A DNA stretch of 64,000 bases, from assembly GCA_034509425.1 (NCBI GenBank), contig JAVTVJ010001818.1:62001-126000 (forward strand), given 5' to 3'. Both the position numbers and the translations under genes were made by a program. Under the pieces are notes generated by a model, which saw only the letters and a list, made by a program, of their open reading frames with translations, had not been told where the DNA came from and searched no databases. Positions 26,047-38,144 of the stretch are shown piece by piece (position 1 is the stretch's first letter; every line of letters starts with the position of its first letter). Source of the DNA: Eopsaltria australis (Eukaryota > Chordata > Aves > Passeriformes > Petroicidae).

Positions 26047-28889
26047 CTGGACAGAGAAAGAAAAATGCAGCATAAGAACAGCATATTGCTGACTTCAAAT
26101 CACACACTTAAAAGTGCATTTGAATGGCTCACACTAAAAAAATTATGGAACAATTCCTGCAGTAAAGGTTACTGTGGATGAACTTTTGAGATTTGCTACC
26201 TGAAGTGCAGGGCCCATGTAGAAGGAAAAATAGTTCACTATTTACATGAACTAGTGGCAAATTTCCTTTTCAAAACCTCCTTGTGTAATATATACTCTCT
26301 CTAGAAATAAAACAGTGAGCTACTTCTTGTCAAGGCCCAAATAAAGCCATGATTTAGGACTAGCTATTTGTAAGATGAAATACATTCTCACCACTTCTGA
26401 GCAGCTGCTCTGAGCAGTGAAAGTGATTTGAACACTAGCAACATCTCCTGCTGAAAAAAAGAAACGCATGTCCATTTACACAGTATAGACATTTTGTTGC
26501 AATTTTTATAGGTTTTGCAGAACATCCATTTTAACTTGAAGTACCAGATATCAGACACAAGCTAAATACCAATTCCTGGAATGCATGAAAGCATCAGAGT
26601 ACAAATATTTTACCTGGTTTTTCTTGTTACCTGTACTGAATTGTAACCTTGTATCATTCAGTGTGAAAATACCACATAGAATTGATATGTAAATTCTACC
26701 TAATAAATAAACAGCTCCTCCTGGTATATGTTTTACCAGGATCTGCCACCACACCGCCCACAGCCAGACATGGTGTGTACATTTGGAAACACCCACTCTC
26801 ACGCACATGACACCACTTGCTCAAACACCAGCTACAAACACTGGTGTCCAGGTCCACCGTTCCACACTCTCTTGGAGCTCCCTCAGCAGGATGACCAGGA
26901 AAACACTGTCACAGCAACTCAATGGGAAATGTTCCTCTCTCACGATGTAGGTTACCAGGCAGAATGTGCCCAGGAGCACATTTACACAGTGCAGGCCTTC
27001 TCTAAACCACCTGCTGCTGTAATGTTCTATTTCAACACTGAGCAGCAAGAGGGGAAATGAAGATGGTGGAGAAAGCAAAAACCTGCTCCAGTGTGGAAGG
27101 TGAAAAAGTTGTGCCTTTTTATTTGAAGAGAGAATTAAAGTGGATGATTCATGGATTATTACACTGAAGCAAGCCCAGTTCTGAAAAGCATCAAGGTACT
27201 TTACTCCGTGCTGTTAAGGGACAAGATCTGGTGTAAGAAATCAGAGAGCTGTAATCTCTTCCAAATGGAAAGTTCAAGTCATAGTAATGCCTGATGTCAA
27301 TATTTGATGTGTAGGAGTCTATGTGACATTATTCCTTGCAATTGCAATTGTGCATTATTCCTTGCGACAGTAATGGATTAGTATTTTTCATGTTGTCAAC
27401 AAGAAAAGTATTAGGAAAATACAGCTCTTTAGTAATTTTTAATTAACTGGGATTTAAAATTTTTTTCAATTCGGTGCTGAGACAAGCACTTGACATTTCC
27501 AAGGGCAAAGAAAAGAGTGTTTTCCTCTTAGGTATAATCTTTTCCCTCCTTCACAACAATCCACCTACATTTGGCCCAGTTAAAAGCTTCTGAGAAGCTG
27601 TAATCTGCACATGCTCAGGAGGTCTGGTGAGGCATAATCTCTAAAACCCACCCTCCCTGGGCCTAACAGCATGGTGCACACACCTCTGCCCTGAAAAGAA
27701 CCTGAGTACATGGGCACCAAACAAGACCCTGTCCAGTGAGTGCTACCTGCTGCTCCGGCCAGGAGCAGGTGGGTAACCTCTCTCTGCTCTGGATCAGGAT
27801 CCACCCACTGCTGCAGGCTGATAGGGCCACCAGAGTATCAAAGTGACAGATGAACACAGAGATTCCAGCCCTCACCGAGCTTTTCACATTTTATCAAACT
27901 CTGTATGAAGAGGACGTTCACTCCGAGATCTATATTGGAAGATTGCTGGCAAGGCAATACAGACAATACCAACTCAAGAAATAAAAGAATTGCCATGCCT
28001 CTGCATTATGGAACAGTATGTCATTGTATGATTTTATGCTATTTTCTCAAAGTTGTCCTTCACAGCACAGATGGATCCTCAACTGTGCAGCGTGTTGTCA
28101 TATATTCAGCACCATGTTATCATTAGTTACCATGTAGTCAGTATTTTATTCTTGCCTCGTTTCGTAGCCTCAAACCTCTCTCCTAAACTCTTTCCAAATC
28201 CTGTTCTAAAGATAGGATGATTAATATCATCATAGTCATGATGCTCATAAGTGCTTTACAAATGTCAATCAATTAATTTTCACCACACCCTCTGACTTCT
28301 GGCATTTAAACACTGTTTTAAGTGTGGGTGATCTGAGACACACAAAGGTCATAAAGCACCAGTCACTAATTACATCTATTGCTTGATTTCCCAGGTGCCT
28401 GAGTTCCAAACTCCACTTCTCTTGATCTAATTTTCAGCACTGTGTACTCAACACTTGTATAAATCAGGCTTAAGACTCCAATCAAATATGGAGATTGTCA
28501 GTAACATACAATTAGTGACTGTTTAGGAGGCAATTAATTAACTAACTTACCATGAATTATCCAAGTTTTTTGTGGCAAAACCAGGTATAAATCTATATTT
28601 TTATAGGTACATCTATTCCGTTAATCATGAGCCTCTCTCCCATTCTTCCTTCATTCCTCTTCCTCACTCCATACCCACAATTTCATCTCCTTAAACAAAC
28701 CTGCAGACCAGGCATGGACACCCTTGCAGGTGCTAGCATGGCCTCAGTACCATGCTACTGTTAGTCACCAGGTACTCATATCATGTTTCTACCCAGCTGT
28801 GAATCAAGGACACACGACCTGCAGGGATGTCTGATCACATATTTCACTGTCAAAATCTGCCTCACCCCCTCTCAGACCTATTGCTCCTG
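26047..28889. other. Intronic sequence, no gene seen
   Basis: The 3' end next to exon B is a good acceptor tract. A 13-base word, CATTATTCCTTGC, is repeated at 27327 and 27353 around an AATTGCAATTG core. The stretch around 27560-27870 is GC-richer with short chance frames. No exon or transposon was recognised. Confidence 0.5.
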
Positions 28890-29110
28890 TACACCTGGAA
28901 CCACAAAGGTCAGGGCTGGAAGGGAGCTTAAGAGAACCTTCCCCAAGCTGCCTGGGAACACTTCATGTCCCACAGATGTTTGTCAAACCTAAACCCAGGA
29001 ATTCTCTCCAGTGAACTAATTCTTGTGTTAAAATATCATCACTATTGTTACACTCCTTCTCCAGATTTTCTGCCTAAATTGTCGGTCCTTCCGTTTAAAT
29101 TCCAGCCTCC
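28890..29110 (-). mobile_element. Old diverged CR1-like LINE fragment
   Basis: On the plus strand it begins with GGAACCACAAAGGTCAGGGC and TGGAAGGGAGCTTAAGAGA, the reversed CR1 3' end. It continues through a diverged segment ending TTTTCTGCCTAAATTG and TTTAAATTCCAGCC, which resembles the reversed region around the CR1 'TTTAGGTTGGA' block. It is clearly older than the other copies. The boundaries are approximate. Confidence 0.55.
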
Positions 29111-29230
29111 AGTGTTGACTGCGTGAGGAAGGGCTCCCAAGAAGAACATGGAAACTGGTCCTGTAATTAAAGATTATCATGCACTCAAGGAAAGGAAGCA
29201 AGATTGCATAGGTAACCTGAGATCCAGCAA

Positions 29231-29330
29231 TTTATATAGTTTTGTGTATAGAAAAGTATATTTGTATATAGTGTGTGTATATATATATGTAATATACAAA
29301 TAGTATATATATACAGTATATTTGAAATCA
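29231..29330. repeat. TA/TG-rich microsatellite
   Basis: This is an imperfect run of TA and TG dinucleotides (GTGTGTGTATATATATAT and TAGTATATATATACAG), partly self-complementary. It is likely length-variable between individuals. Confidence 0.8.
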
Positions 29331-29560
29331 AAATAGTATCTTTCTTAGTACACAGGAACATACAACAGGTAATAACATGTTGTGGATATTTTTAATGATT
29401 TTAAGATTTTTTTGCTTTTCCTCCATATTTAACCTTTTACTTTGAAATATTTTAAAAGCTAATACAAAAACAGACAAAAAAGATGAAGCATTAGCATTGC
29501 TTAGCTTGAGCTTGGGAACTTAAAAGCAGACTTTAAATTACAAACTGCCTTTTCTACTAA

Positions 29561-29670
29561 TGTAGAGCAGCCTGATCTAGTGGAAAGTGCTCCTGCCCAT
29601 GGCAAAGAAAGTTGAAACTCAATGATCTTTAAGGTCCCTTCCAATCCAAACTGTTCTGTGAGTCTATATA
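29561..29670 (+). mobile_element. CR1 LINE 3' end fragment
   Basis: This short plus-orientation CR1 tail has GATCTAGTGGAAAGTGCTCC, TGCCCATGGCA and AATGATCTTTAAGGTCCC, then TTCCAATCCAAACTGTTCTG, and decays into GTGAGTCTATA where the ATTCTATG repeat is expected. Confidence 0.88.
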
Positions 29671-31192
29671 AATCAATCTTATAGCAGCAGCAGCCAGTTT
29701 ATTTCAGCCAATTTTCAAGATACAAATTATTGCAGACTACAAACTAAATACTATGTCTTTGTTTCATGTGAAATGGCATAGTAGCAGTTGATGGGAAAGC
29801 AAGCTTTATTCCAAATGCATGTCCTCCTCTTTAGGATTCTCTGTGAAGACTCCAGTTCCAAGAGGTGATAAATGACATTTAGCACTGGCCTGCATCAGTA
29901 GCTCTAGCTGTGCAGCAGCTGACTACTTTTTATCATTTTGACTACAGATGGAGGACATCCAGTTTTCCCTTCCGTCTTAACTGAGAATAATACAGTCCTG
30001 ATCAAGAATGTGGACTGTGGAAACCTTCCCACTTGCTGAAGAGGAATTAATTATCCAGTCCAGAGCATTGAAGACATTCAGCAAAACAGTCTGCCTTTTC
30101 ATCTATTTCTCTTTCCTTGGAGTGTTTTAACACCTGCCATGCATCAGGAATCATTCACAAAACACATAAAAAATAAAATACAAGAAAAACATCCACACGT
30201 TTGTGCAATTGCCTTAGAGCACATTAGAGATTTCTCAGACCTTTTTAAATATGGCATTGGGAATAGGCTGAATTAAGGGGTGGGATCTAAAATGTCTATA
30301 TGGGGCATCTGAGAATAAGCAGGGTGAAAACAGGCCGGTCACAGAAATTTTAAGTACACCTAAAAATAAGCCCTAATTCTGTCTTTCTGTATTTCTCTTT
30401 ACACCAGGAAATTTAACTTGGGAGCATAGACACTCTCTGACATCTTGAAACTTAATCCCAAATGAGATTCCCATCAGAAATGCAACCCCATGAAAATAAT
30501 CAGATCCAATCAAATGCAAAAGGTGTGACCTAAAATATCAAAATAAAAATGGTGCTATGAACTCTGTTGGAGAGAACACAGTAGGAACTGGCCATCAGAT
30601 CACAACTCGATCAGAGTAGCAGACAACAAGTATGCAAAGGCATTGGATTGGAGAAACCGAGTGAAGGCGGCGTAATGAGAGGAGATTAAATGTGGTCAAG
30701 TGTGGAAAAACCCCAGGGACATTGCAACAAGGTTTCTGAAAGAGGGAATACAAACGAAAATTAAAAACATAATGAATTTTTTGATATACACCTTAATGGC
30801 ATTTTTATCTCAACAATTTCTTCTTAAAGAAAGCCTAAAGCATATGTCTGAAAAGTAAGTGCAAACATTCAAAAACATGAAAGGAAAATGGAAACTCTCC
30901 TGCAATACTGATCGGCTGGGCTGGGATTCCTGTGGGCAAATGTAGACATGCAGCTTTTACATCCCTGGTCCTGAGCTAGTTTCTTGAGCAAAGATAAGCT
31001 GGTACTTCTAAGATTCTACTTATCTCATCCTAAGGCAGACATCTGAAACAGGTCAAATGGATTGCCCTGTAAAAATGTCAATATATCTCCGCTGGCCATG
31101 CGGGGAAGAGTGACAGAGCAGGTCAGTCTAAGATGTCCATTTTGTACAACTCTGAAGTGAGGTAGGTTGAACCTCACTCAAAGTAGCCATTA
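29671..31192. other. AT-rich intronic sequence, no gene seen
   Basis: I see no exon, transposon or RNA gene here. In the first 500 bases downstream of the exon A donor I found no AATAAA on the minus strand, so an intronic poly(A) site close to exon A is not evident. Confidence 0.5.
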
Positions 31193-31314
31193 TTTTCATG
31201 TGGATGTTATGAAACCCTTGCTGACTTGTCAAGAAATGCAAACAAATTTTCATGTGGACGTTTTGAAACCCTTGCTGACTTGTCAAGAAATGCAAACAAA
31301 TTTTCATGAGGACT
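31193..31314 (-). repeat. 54-bp tandem repeat overlapping the exon A splice donor
   Basis: The word TTTTCATG starts at 31193, 31247 and 31301 on the plus strand, giving a period of exactly 54 bases and about 2.25 units. In gene orientation the first two units share 45 identical bases, and five mismatches lie in the first nine, which include the donor GTGAGT. 54 is a multiple of three, and the frame of exon A stays open through both units until TAA at 31209-31207. If the intron were retained, 35 codons would be added, containing a perfect repeat of [16 protein letters not shown]. Confidence 0.92.
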
Positions 31315-31317
31315 CAC

Positions 31318-31425
31318 CCTGAGGGTTATTGACCGAGGTGGTTTCTGAGGAGGATCTTCGTGAAGCCTGTCTCCCAAAGATGCCAGAACACGCTTCCGGT
31401 GGCCAATCAAGCTAATTTTTAAGAC
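31318..31425 (-). CDS. ANKS1B: ANKS1B exon A: end of second SAM domain and start of linker
   Basis: This exon encodes 36 codons, from [20 protein letters not shown] to KPPRSITLR. It is the last helix of the second SAM domain followed by a proline-rich linker. The HRKR motif at residues 9-12 is the nuclear-localisation signal described at the SAM-SAM interface of AIDA-1. On the minus strand a TTTCAG acceptor lies just before 31425, and the last codon AGG is followed by the donor GTGAGT at 31317-31312. Both ends are phase 0. ANKS1B (AIDA-1) is a neuronal scaffold of the postsynaptic density that also moves to the nucleus. The paralogue ANKS1A differs in the residues after SLGDRL, so I assign ANKS1B. 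Compared with the mammalian protein as I remember it, there are a few conservative changes (Asn to Ser after KI, Ile to Val after HRKR, Asp to Glu near DPPQ). The acceptor has a weak pyrimidine tract. The upstream SAM2 exon was not found in the window. Confidence 0.95.
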
Positions 31426-31579
31426 CTGAAATAATATCAAAAATATATCCTTAAAAGAGCACATGGCAACCCTTACAAGAAGATCCATTCAGATTGAAGC
31501 CATTTGCTTTTTAAACCTTATAACAAGTTAGTCCTCTAGATAGGCTGAGCAGACAGGGAGCTGTGCGAGGCAAACAATC

Positions 31580-31910
31580 AGCAGAGAAAATGAGAGGTGA
31601 GATCAGAGGAAAAACACTGTAAAATGAAGGAAGAAACTAGAGCATGTATAGGAGTGGAAAACTGAAAAAATAGACTCAAACGTGAGTAAAGAAGAAACAA
31701 AAATGAAACAAAGAGAAGGCAGAAGAACAGGAACAAAAAAAGGGAAGGGGATGAGAAGACTGGAGAAGGAAATACAAAGGTGCATGCAAACAGTGAGTGA
31801 TGAGGATTAAAGTGATTCATGGGATGGATGAGGAAAAGAATGAGAAACAGCAAGCAAATGCTTAGAGGGGGCAAGAAGGGATAAAAGGAATTGTACGAGA
31901 AGTAAATGTT
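31580..31910. repeat. Purine-rich tract (pyrimidine-rich in the ANKS1B transcript)
   Basis: The plus strand is estimated at about four-fifths A+G over some 330 bases, with many GAAGAA, GGAAGG and AAAGAG words. In the ANKS1B pre-mRNA it is a long U/C-rich stretch lying about 150-490 bases upstream of exon A. The 121-codon Phe/Leu/Ser-rich frame on the minus strand is only the translation of this tract. Confidence 0.75.
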
Positions 31911-34900
31911 ACCACTTTTAAATCTATTCACCATGTTTTTCACAGTGTTGCTAGGAAATGGTTAAAACCAAGAAGATTTGGCAGAGGAGGAGGGAATAGT
32001 TTCGCTCAACGTGACCTTGCAGCTGGGAATGCTAAAAATGTTAATGTGGGGAAATTCTATTTATTATGCCTAACGTTGTTCATCCTCTGCCTGTTTTGAG
32101 AAGTAGAATTCCTGTGGAGAGATTACACACTCTCAGACATGGTGGAAGCCTTGTGTTACAGAGAGGCAGGAGTCCTCCTCTCTCCTCCCCCGCTGCCAGT
32201 TAGAATGGAGCCATGTCCCTGTCCCTCTGTCACCTGGTATTGGTTAGCAAGGTAATGAAATAAATCTATTCTTTGCATTTTGACTGTGGTTTGATGGTTG
32301 CCCTTGGTTACCTGTATGTGTAGATTCACACACACACACAGGTGATCTTCAAATATCTCATACAATTGGTGTTATGTAGAATCATCCTTGTGTGAGAAAC
32401 ACTGGGTGCTCAAATTTTACCCTGGAGTTCTATTACTTTTATCAGATGCAAAATCTCTGTTGCATGAAAACGTGTCCATCAGTGGATACATTCACACACC
32501 TCATGCTTGTCCAAACTGCAAGAACACTGCCAAAAAATTACCCCAAATTTACAGCAACTACTCCTCATTTGTATTTCTCTCTGTCCCCGCCTTGTACAAA
32601 ACCACCACTGCTCTTAGGAAAAGAGAGCAGAAACAGTGAGCTGGAAATTTTAAGTATTAGTGGGAGAACTTTAATGGTTACAATGGCTGTAGTGTAAAGA
32701 GTGTAAAGCAGCACTAATTGTAGCAGCAAAGCCTCTGCTCTGCAAACAGCAATGTCCTTACGTAACTCCTCCAGACTGTACATGTGGCTTCATACTCCAG
32801 AGCTGCCTCCATTCCCTCTCAGAAAGCAGTACTTCCCACTATATTTAGGACCACCGTGTGTCAACACCCTTCAGATGAGAGGAAGTTCTTGCTCAACCCA
32901 GAAAAAGTAATAGTCCCTAAAAATACCTGGAAATGCTACATCTTAAATGAACAACCACCTCATCTTAAGCAGTAGCACTAAGAGCTACAATTAATGAGAA
33001 CAAACAAAACCCAAACCCCAGCTACATCTCTTCAATCCAGTATCTCAAAATATAGTACAACAACATGCTGTCATTATTTTGGTATCCATGCCTATCCACC
33101 CATTATCCTGCCTATCAATGTGCACATGGATTTGTCCATGCTTCCTCTGTTAGATGTCTCTGTGCTATCCAACACTGTTAAACATCAATAACCTCTTTTC
33201 TGCCCGCATCTCCAAAGTGATGGGCTATGACATGAAGCAGATGGAGGCCTTCCTCTGAGAGGCAGCTTGCAGGGGTGTTGCAGAGCCTGCAGCTCAGCAG
33301 CAGACACAAGCTGCAGTCCCATAAACCACCCTGCTATGTGCTATCCTTTCAGTCTAAATCTAGGGAAGCATGAGTGAAGCTAAGATAATGCAGCACACAG
33401 AGAAATGCCTGAGGCACGCAGGAGACTTAGTTATGTATTCAGTTTACATTGAGTGTTAAACAGAAGGGTGCACAGTTTATCTCTGTATTTAACTATATGA
33501 AACACGTGAATGAACTACAGCTGCTTTAAGCATTAGTCAAGTAATGCACTTCAGTGAACTTGCTTCTTTCATAATGCTTCCCCATCAACAAGATCATTTA
33601 TCCAGAGATTTTTAAGCCAAGCTAAAGTTCTTTGAGTTGTTTCAAGGTCCTCAGCACTCTGACTGCCTTATTAGCTATATCAAACCACACAAAGCAATTC
33701 TCTTTGAATTCACAGAGCTGTTGAACAGGAGAGACAAGGACATGAGTCTTGTGGGACCGCATACATAAGAGATCAGCAGACAGGTCTCAATGACTAAATT
33801 ATTTCAAAAACTGTTCACAACTTGAAATTGGAAAACCTGTTTCTCAACTTACAAATGTAAAATTCTGTTTTCTGAAACACTTCTATATTTGAGTTATGAG
33901 AGTTTAACAAACATCCTGAAACTCTGGAAACTCGTCCTATGATGGATTATCCTTGACAGTATTTATCAAAAATGTCAAATATCACAAATATAGGTCAACA
34001 GTGTGGAATGGTACAGTTGCCTAAAGCAGTACCATAGAAATGTGTTAATGTTGAAAGTCTTGCACTTACACAGCCCACAAGTTAGCTTTCCTGGCATATA
34101 ATTTCTATAAATCAGGTAACAGCGAACTAACACTGAATAAGAAACGTCAGTACAGTGCACCTAAGTGTCATGCAGTGAAGCATTTTGTCAAATGGATTGT
34201 AGCCCACTTACTATACAACAATGAAATGAGTTTTGCAATGTGGCTGCAGGAATCAGCAACAACATGTCATCAAACTGTTCAGAGTGGCTCAAGGCCCTCC
34301 ACAGCATGTTATTTCATTACTGGGACAAAAGAAAAAAAAAGCATGTATATGATATGCTTCTTTCCATACTGACAGCAGGATACCCGAGACAAAAATGATA
34401 CTACTCAATTTTGTGTATTTGATGTTGCAATACAATTAAAAGAGAATGGGGCAAGTAATTTGTCCAAAGAACTGATAATGCACAAAAATTTAACCTTATT
34501 TTTACTTCTGTACTCTGCAATGTTTAACATGCAAAATGAAATTCTACTAGGAAATTTAAGAAATCCACAAATATAACCAGTGTAACACTTTGCATTTAGA
34601 TCTCTGGCTTAGTTGACAGATGTTTCAAAAAAACACACATAGCCCAATAACTCCCTGATGACCGTGTATGTGCAGATGCTGGAATTAACAAGTTATTCCA
34701 CCTAAAATGTGCATTATATCTGCAACATTCTTCTGCCTGATCTTTTCTTCTAATTAAGTAATTATATCCAATAGTGCATAATTCTACCCTTTTTTGGGGG
34801 GAGGGGATATTACAAAGATTACTGAAGTTCAAGACATCAATTCTCTTTCTTTTGGAATAATCTGAAAAGTTATTGTGTGGGCTAAAATTAGTATCATAAT

Positions 34901-35560
34901 ATCACAAGAGGTCTGGACTAAATGTGCAGCAGCGATTGGACACTAGGAAACAGATAGAAAGTAGAAAATGATAGAGTGACCATGACAGTGCTAGTAATTC
35001 TCTGGTAGCACCATCAGACACCAGAATTCAAGAAAAAATGGCAAATTTTAGCCAAAAAGGTGGGGTCTTCCTATTTCTGCAAGAAAACAGCCCAAAACAC
35101 TAAAATCAATATTATTAGGCATTTTACTGCTGGTCACATTGGAATACACTCCAAGCTATATAGAATTATAGATGAGGGGATACATTTGTTTATTACCCCT
35201 CTCCTGCCACAACACTGCCCCACAGGACTAATCCTAAAACATGGCAGGGCCCAGAAAACCCAGGAAGTGAGTCCAGCTCAACTGTACAGCTCACCTGACT
35301 AATGGGACTGGTTGAATTGAAAATTTGGAAAAGGATTAAACATACCTGTTGTATAAATTTTCAGCATCAATTTTACGGATCTTAACCACAGAACTGCTTT
35401 CAGTGTTAACAGTTTAAACAAGTATACAAACAAAACCCACCAAACAAACAAAAAAGCTCAAAAAACATCTATATTCTCCATACTGACCAAGTTTACTTGG
35501 TGTAATTATTGATATATTTTGAAAATTTAATAGGCCCAAGTCAGCTATGATACTTAAAGA
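31911..35560. other. AT-rich intronic sequence with a (CA)n run, no gene seen
   Basis: A (CA)7 run lies at 32327-32340. Several plus-strand frames of 60-100 codons between 32388 and 33191 have no recognisable domains. No ANKS1B exon was found. Confidence 0.5.
32327..32340. repeat. (CA)7 microsatellite
   Basis: This is an uninterrupted run of seven CA units, short for a polymorphic locus. Confidence 0.85.
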
Positions 35561-35748
35561 GAGCAGGTTTAGATTAGATATTATAAAGAAATTCTTTATA
35601 GTGAGGATGGTGAGGCACCAGAACAGGCTGCCCAGAGAAGTCATGGGTGTCCCATCCCTGGAATTGTTCAAGGCCAGGTCGGACAGGGCTCTGTACAACC
35701 TGGTCTAGTGGCAGGGGCGCCCATGGCAAGAGGCTCGGAACTGGGAGC
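35561..35748 (+). mobile_element. CR1 LINE 3' fragment, tail lost
   Basis: This is a plus-orientation CR1. It has AGCAGGTTTAGATTAGATAT, AGAAATTCTTTATAGTGAGG, CCAGAACAGGCTGCCCAGAG and TGGAATTGTTCAAGGCCAGG, followed by CAACCTGGTCTAGTGGCAGG. It breaks off at GGCTCGGAACTGGG, before the usual 3' end, so the last ~50 bases were lost or overwritten. Confidence 0.92.
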
Positions 35749-38144
35749 TTTTCAAGGTTTTCAGGGATACTTGATGCTGTTTCTCAACACATGGCAACAG
35801 AGAAGCACCAAAGCATTCTGCTGGTCAGAGGCTTGCTGCAACTTCTTTGGAGTCCTCAGCTTCAGGGGACTGAAGTTTATTATGCCTAGGAATGCACCTT
35901 TTAGAGACTTATTATTTCATATCATAAGGATGTGAAATATGCGTCACAATCCTCTGGAATTATTACCCAACTGGAAATATTTGCCAGTTGTCTTGGTGAC
36001 AAGAATTTCACAAAGGCCGATGGCTGTCTCATAAGTCCCATTTCTATATGTTATCATGAGGAACTAATGTTTGTTTGGTCCCCTGTCACTCAAATAAATA
36101 AATGAGATGCAGATTTCCATTTAAGGGCAATGAGAAAGCAAAGGCCAAGAGTCTTTTCCAATTTGCCACTGCTACCCCACATCAGACTGAGGCGAGAATT
36201 CATTATTTTTTGTAGGGGTTCTCAGGACAGACTTTTGTACTACCAACGCTACTGGAATGTTTCTTCTGACTTGGCCAGACAAGCCATTTTTGTCATTAAA
36301 GTGTTTTCCAAATTCTCATTAGATTAAAAATTGGCTGACTGAAAATATCAGGTGCTAGTACTTTTGGCTCTGCTAAAAACAAAAATAGTAACTGTAATTT
36401 TGTGCTTGTAATCAATAAGCATTATTATTTCAGTGAAAAAAAAAATCAAATTAATATTTTCTTAAAAGACCACAGGAAAATGCAGTGAAATAAGACCTGG
36501 CCAAAACTGATACCTGGCAACTTTCCCTCCCAATGATGTGTCTCAGGCTACATGCTGGACTGGTTTTTAAAAACAATTTTTTAATTAAAAAGTTAAATAC
36601 ATGGCCTCTTAAGAAATAAGTCACAGTTCAGTCATTTTACAAGCCTCAGATGTAATGACAAATATTACATACATGCATTTTTATATCAGTCTCAAACCCC
36701 CATAAATCAGAAATCCTAAAGATCTATTATACACACTAACACCAAGATTGTCACAATAATGATTACCTATTCTAAGAGACAAGGATGAAAATATTATTTA
36801 TGTGAAAAATGCAAGCACTAAGCAGGTCTGTACATACAGGAAAATATTCCATTTTCAAGGGAAGTAAGGAGAAAAAATATTAGACGATTTGAAAGGTGGA
36901 ACACATTCCCAAGTTGAGTCCTAGAAGACAGACTGTTCCCTCCACTGAGGACTTGCATTTTCACCTGTGTGTTGAGCTAATGATCGGTCCAGTTACTGGT
37001 TCAGGTCAGACCTGAAGAATGTGTGGTCACAGAGACCAGGAGTACTCCTTGATGTCTTCAGTGCTAATCATATGCACTACAAGAGAGCAATTGCAATACC
37101 GATCTGTTATCCCACAATGTTTTGCAGGATTACTTACACAGCAGATAAATTATAATTAAAGTTACTGGTACTACAACACATTTCTTAATGAGCTGATAAT
37201 TTATTTATCTATTTTTAATAGGCAATTATCAGCAAAGCACATTAATCTGTACACAAGCATGAAATACAGCTCATGTAGAGAAATAAAAGGTAAAATAAAA
37301 ATCTTTTTAGAAAATTTGAATAGCTCTAAAATTGATCCTTTTTTCCTGATTTTGATTCAGTTTCATTACAGACTTAATTCCAAGCAAAAGGAAAAAAACC
37401 CCAAACATTCAAGCCCATTTAAAGAATGGGACATTTATCTAGTAAGGAAATAGCTTTTTTTTAAAGCCTTCTAATAACACAGAGTAATGAGAGTTTTTAC
37501 AATATCAGAAGAAGCAAACAGCCGTTCAGTGCTTGGAGTAAAAATCTGCTATGAGCAGATTACTCTAGCTCATAGTCATAACCAAGGATGTCATGAAAAG
37601 GTAAGCACTGTAATCTGGAAACAGTATCAGTTGATAATAAAGACATTAATATATTAGGATCGGAAATAAATTGTTTACTTATATATCCTGCAATTACATA
37701 GTCTGATAAAAATTGCAGCAAAAATAGTGAAAAACCTAAGATGGTGTTAAATATCTTCTACTACTGGAGTTTAAAGAAAGTCCCAAAGTTTTTTTGGTTT
37801 TTCTTTTAAATCATCAACATTCTTTAGATACATAATGAGTGCAGAAAGGCTTGTCATCAACATACAGAAAGAAAATCCAAACACAGGAGAGAAGAACCTG
37901 CATGGAGGATCAGAACTAATGTTGTTAAGTAACGCTATTCAGAACAGATTTATCTTCTTGGTATATTTGCCAGTTACCAGATGTATGTGTGAAGACCTAA
38001 TTACTTCTGCATCACAATTATTTCAGTTTAGCAAAACTATTTTTCTGTACTGTAAAACATCCACATAAAAGTATCAATTCCACTCTTGAATATCTAGTTC
38101 AAGCCAGATCTGTGCATAGAGGCTATGGCTTCACTCAGGCTGTG
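35749..38144. other. AT-rich intronic sequence, no gene seen
   Basis: No exon or transposon was recognised. The segment 37130-37230 is rich in AATTA and TTTAT words and could hold homeodomain-type sites, but nothing in the sequence alone proves function. Confidence 0.5.

Larger units (their letters stand above)
26047..31317 (-). other. ANKS1B: ANKS1B intron between exons A and B (5271 bp)
   Basis: This intron is bounded by GTGAGT at its 5' end and CTGTCCAG at its 3' end on the minus strand, phase 0. It contains a 54-bp tandem repeat at its 5' border, two CR1 fragments and a TA/TG-rich microsatellite. No further exon was recognised in it. Confidence 0.9.

Noticed and set aside
25777..26073. 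98-codon continuous minus-strand frame as one coding unit
   Set aside because: Only 60 codons match ANKS1B; the rest is intron read through the splice sites.
31578..31943. 121-codon Phe/Leu/Ser-rich minus-strand frame resembling membrane segments
   Set aside because: It is the translation of the purine-rich tract; hydrophobicity follows from the T/C-rich codons.
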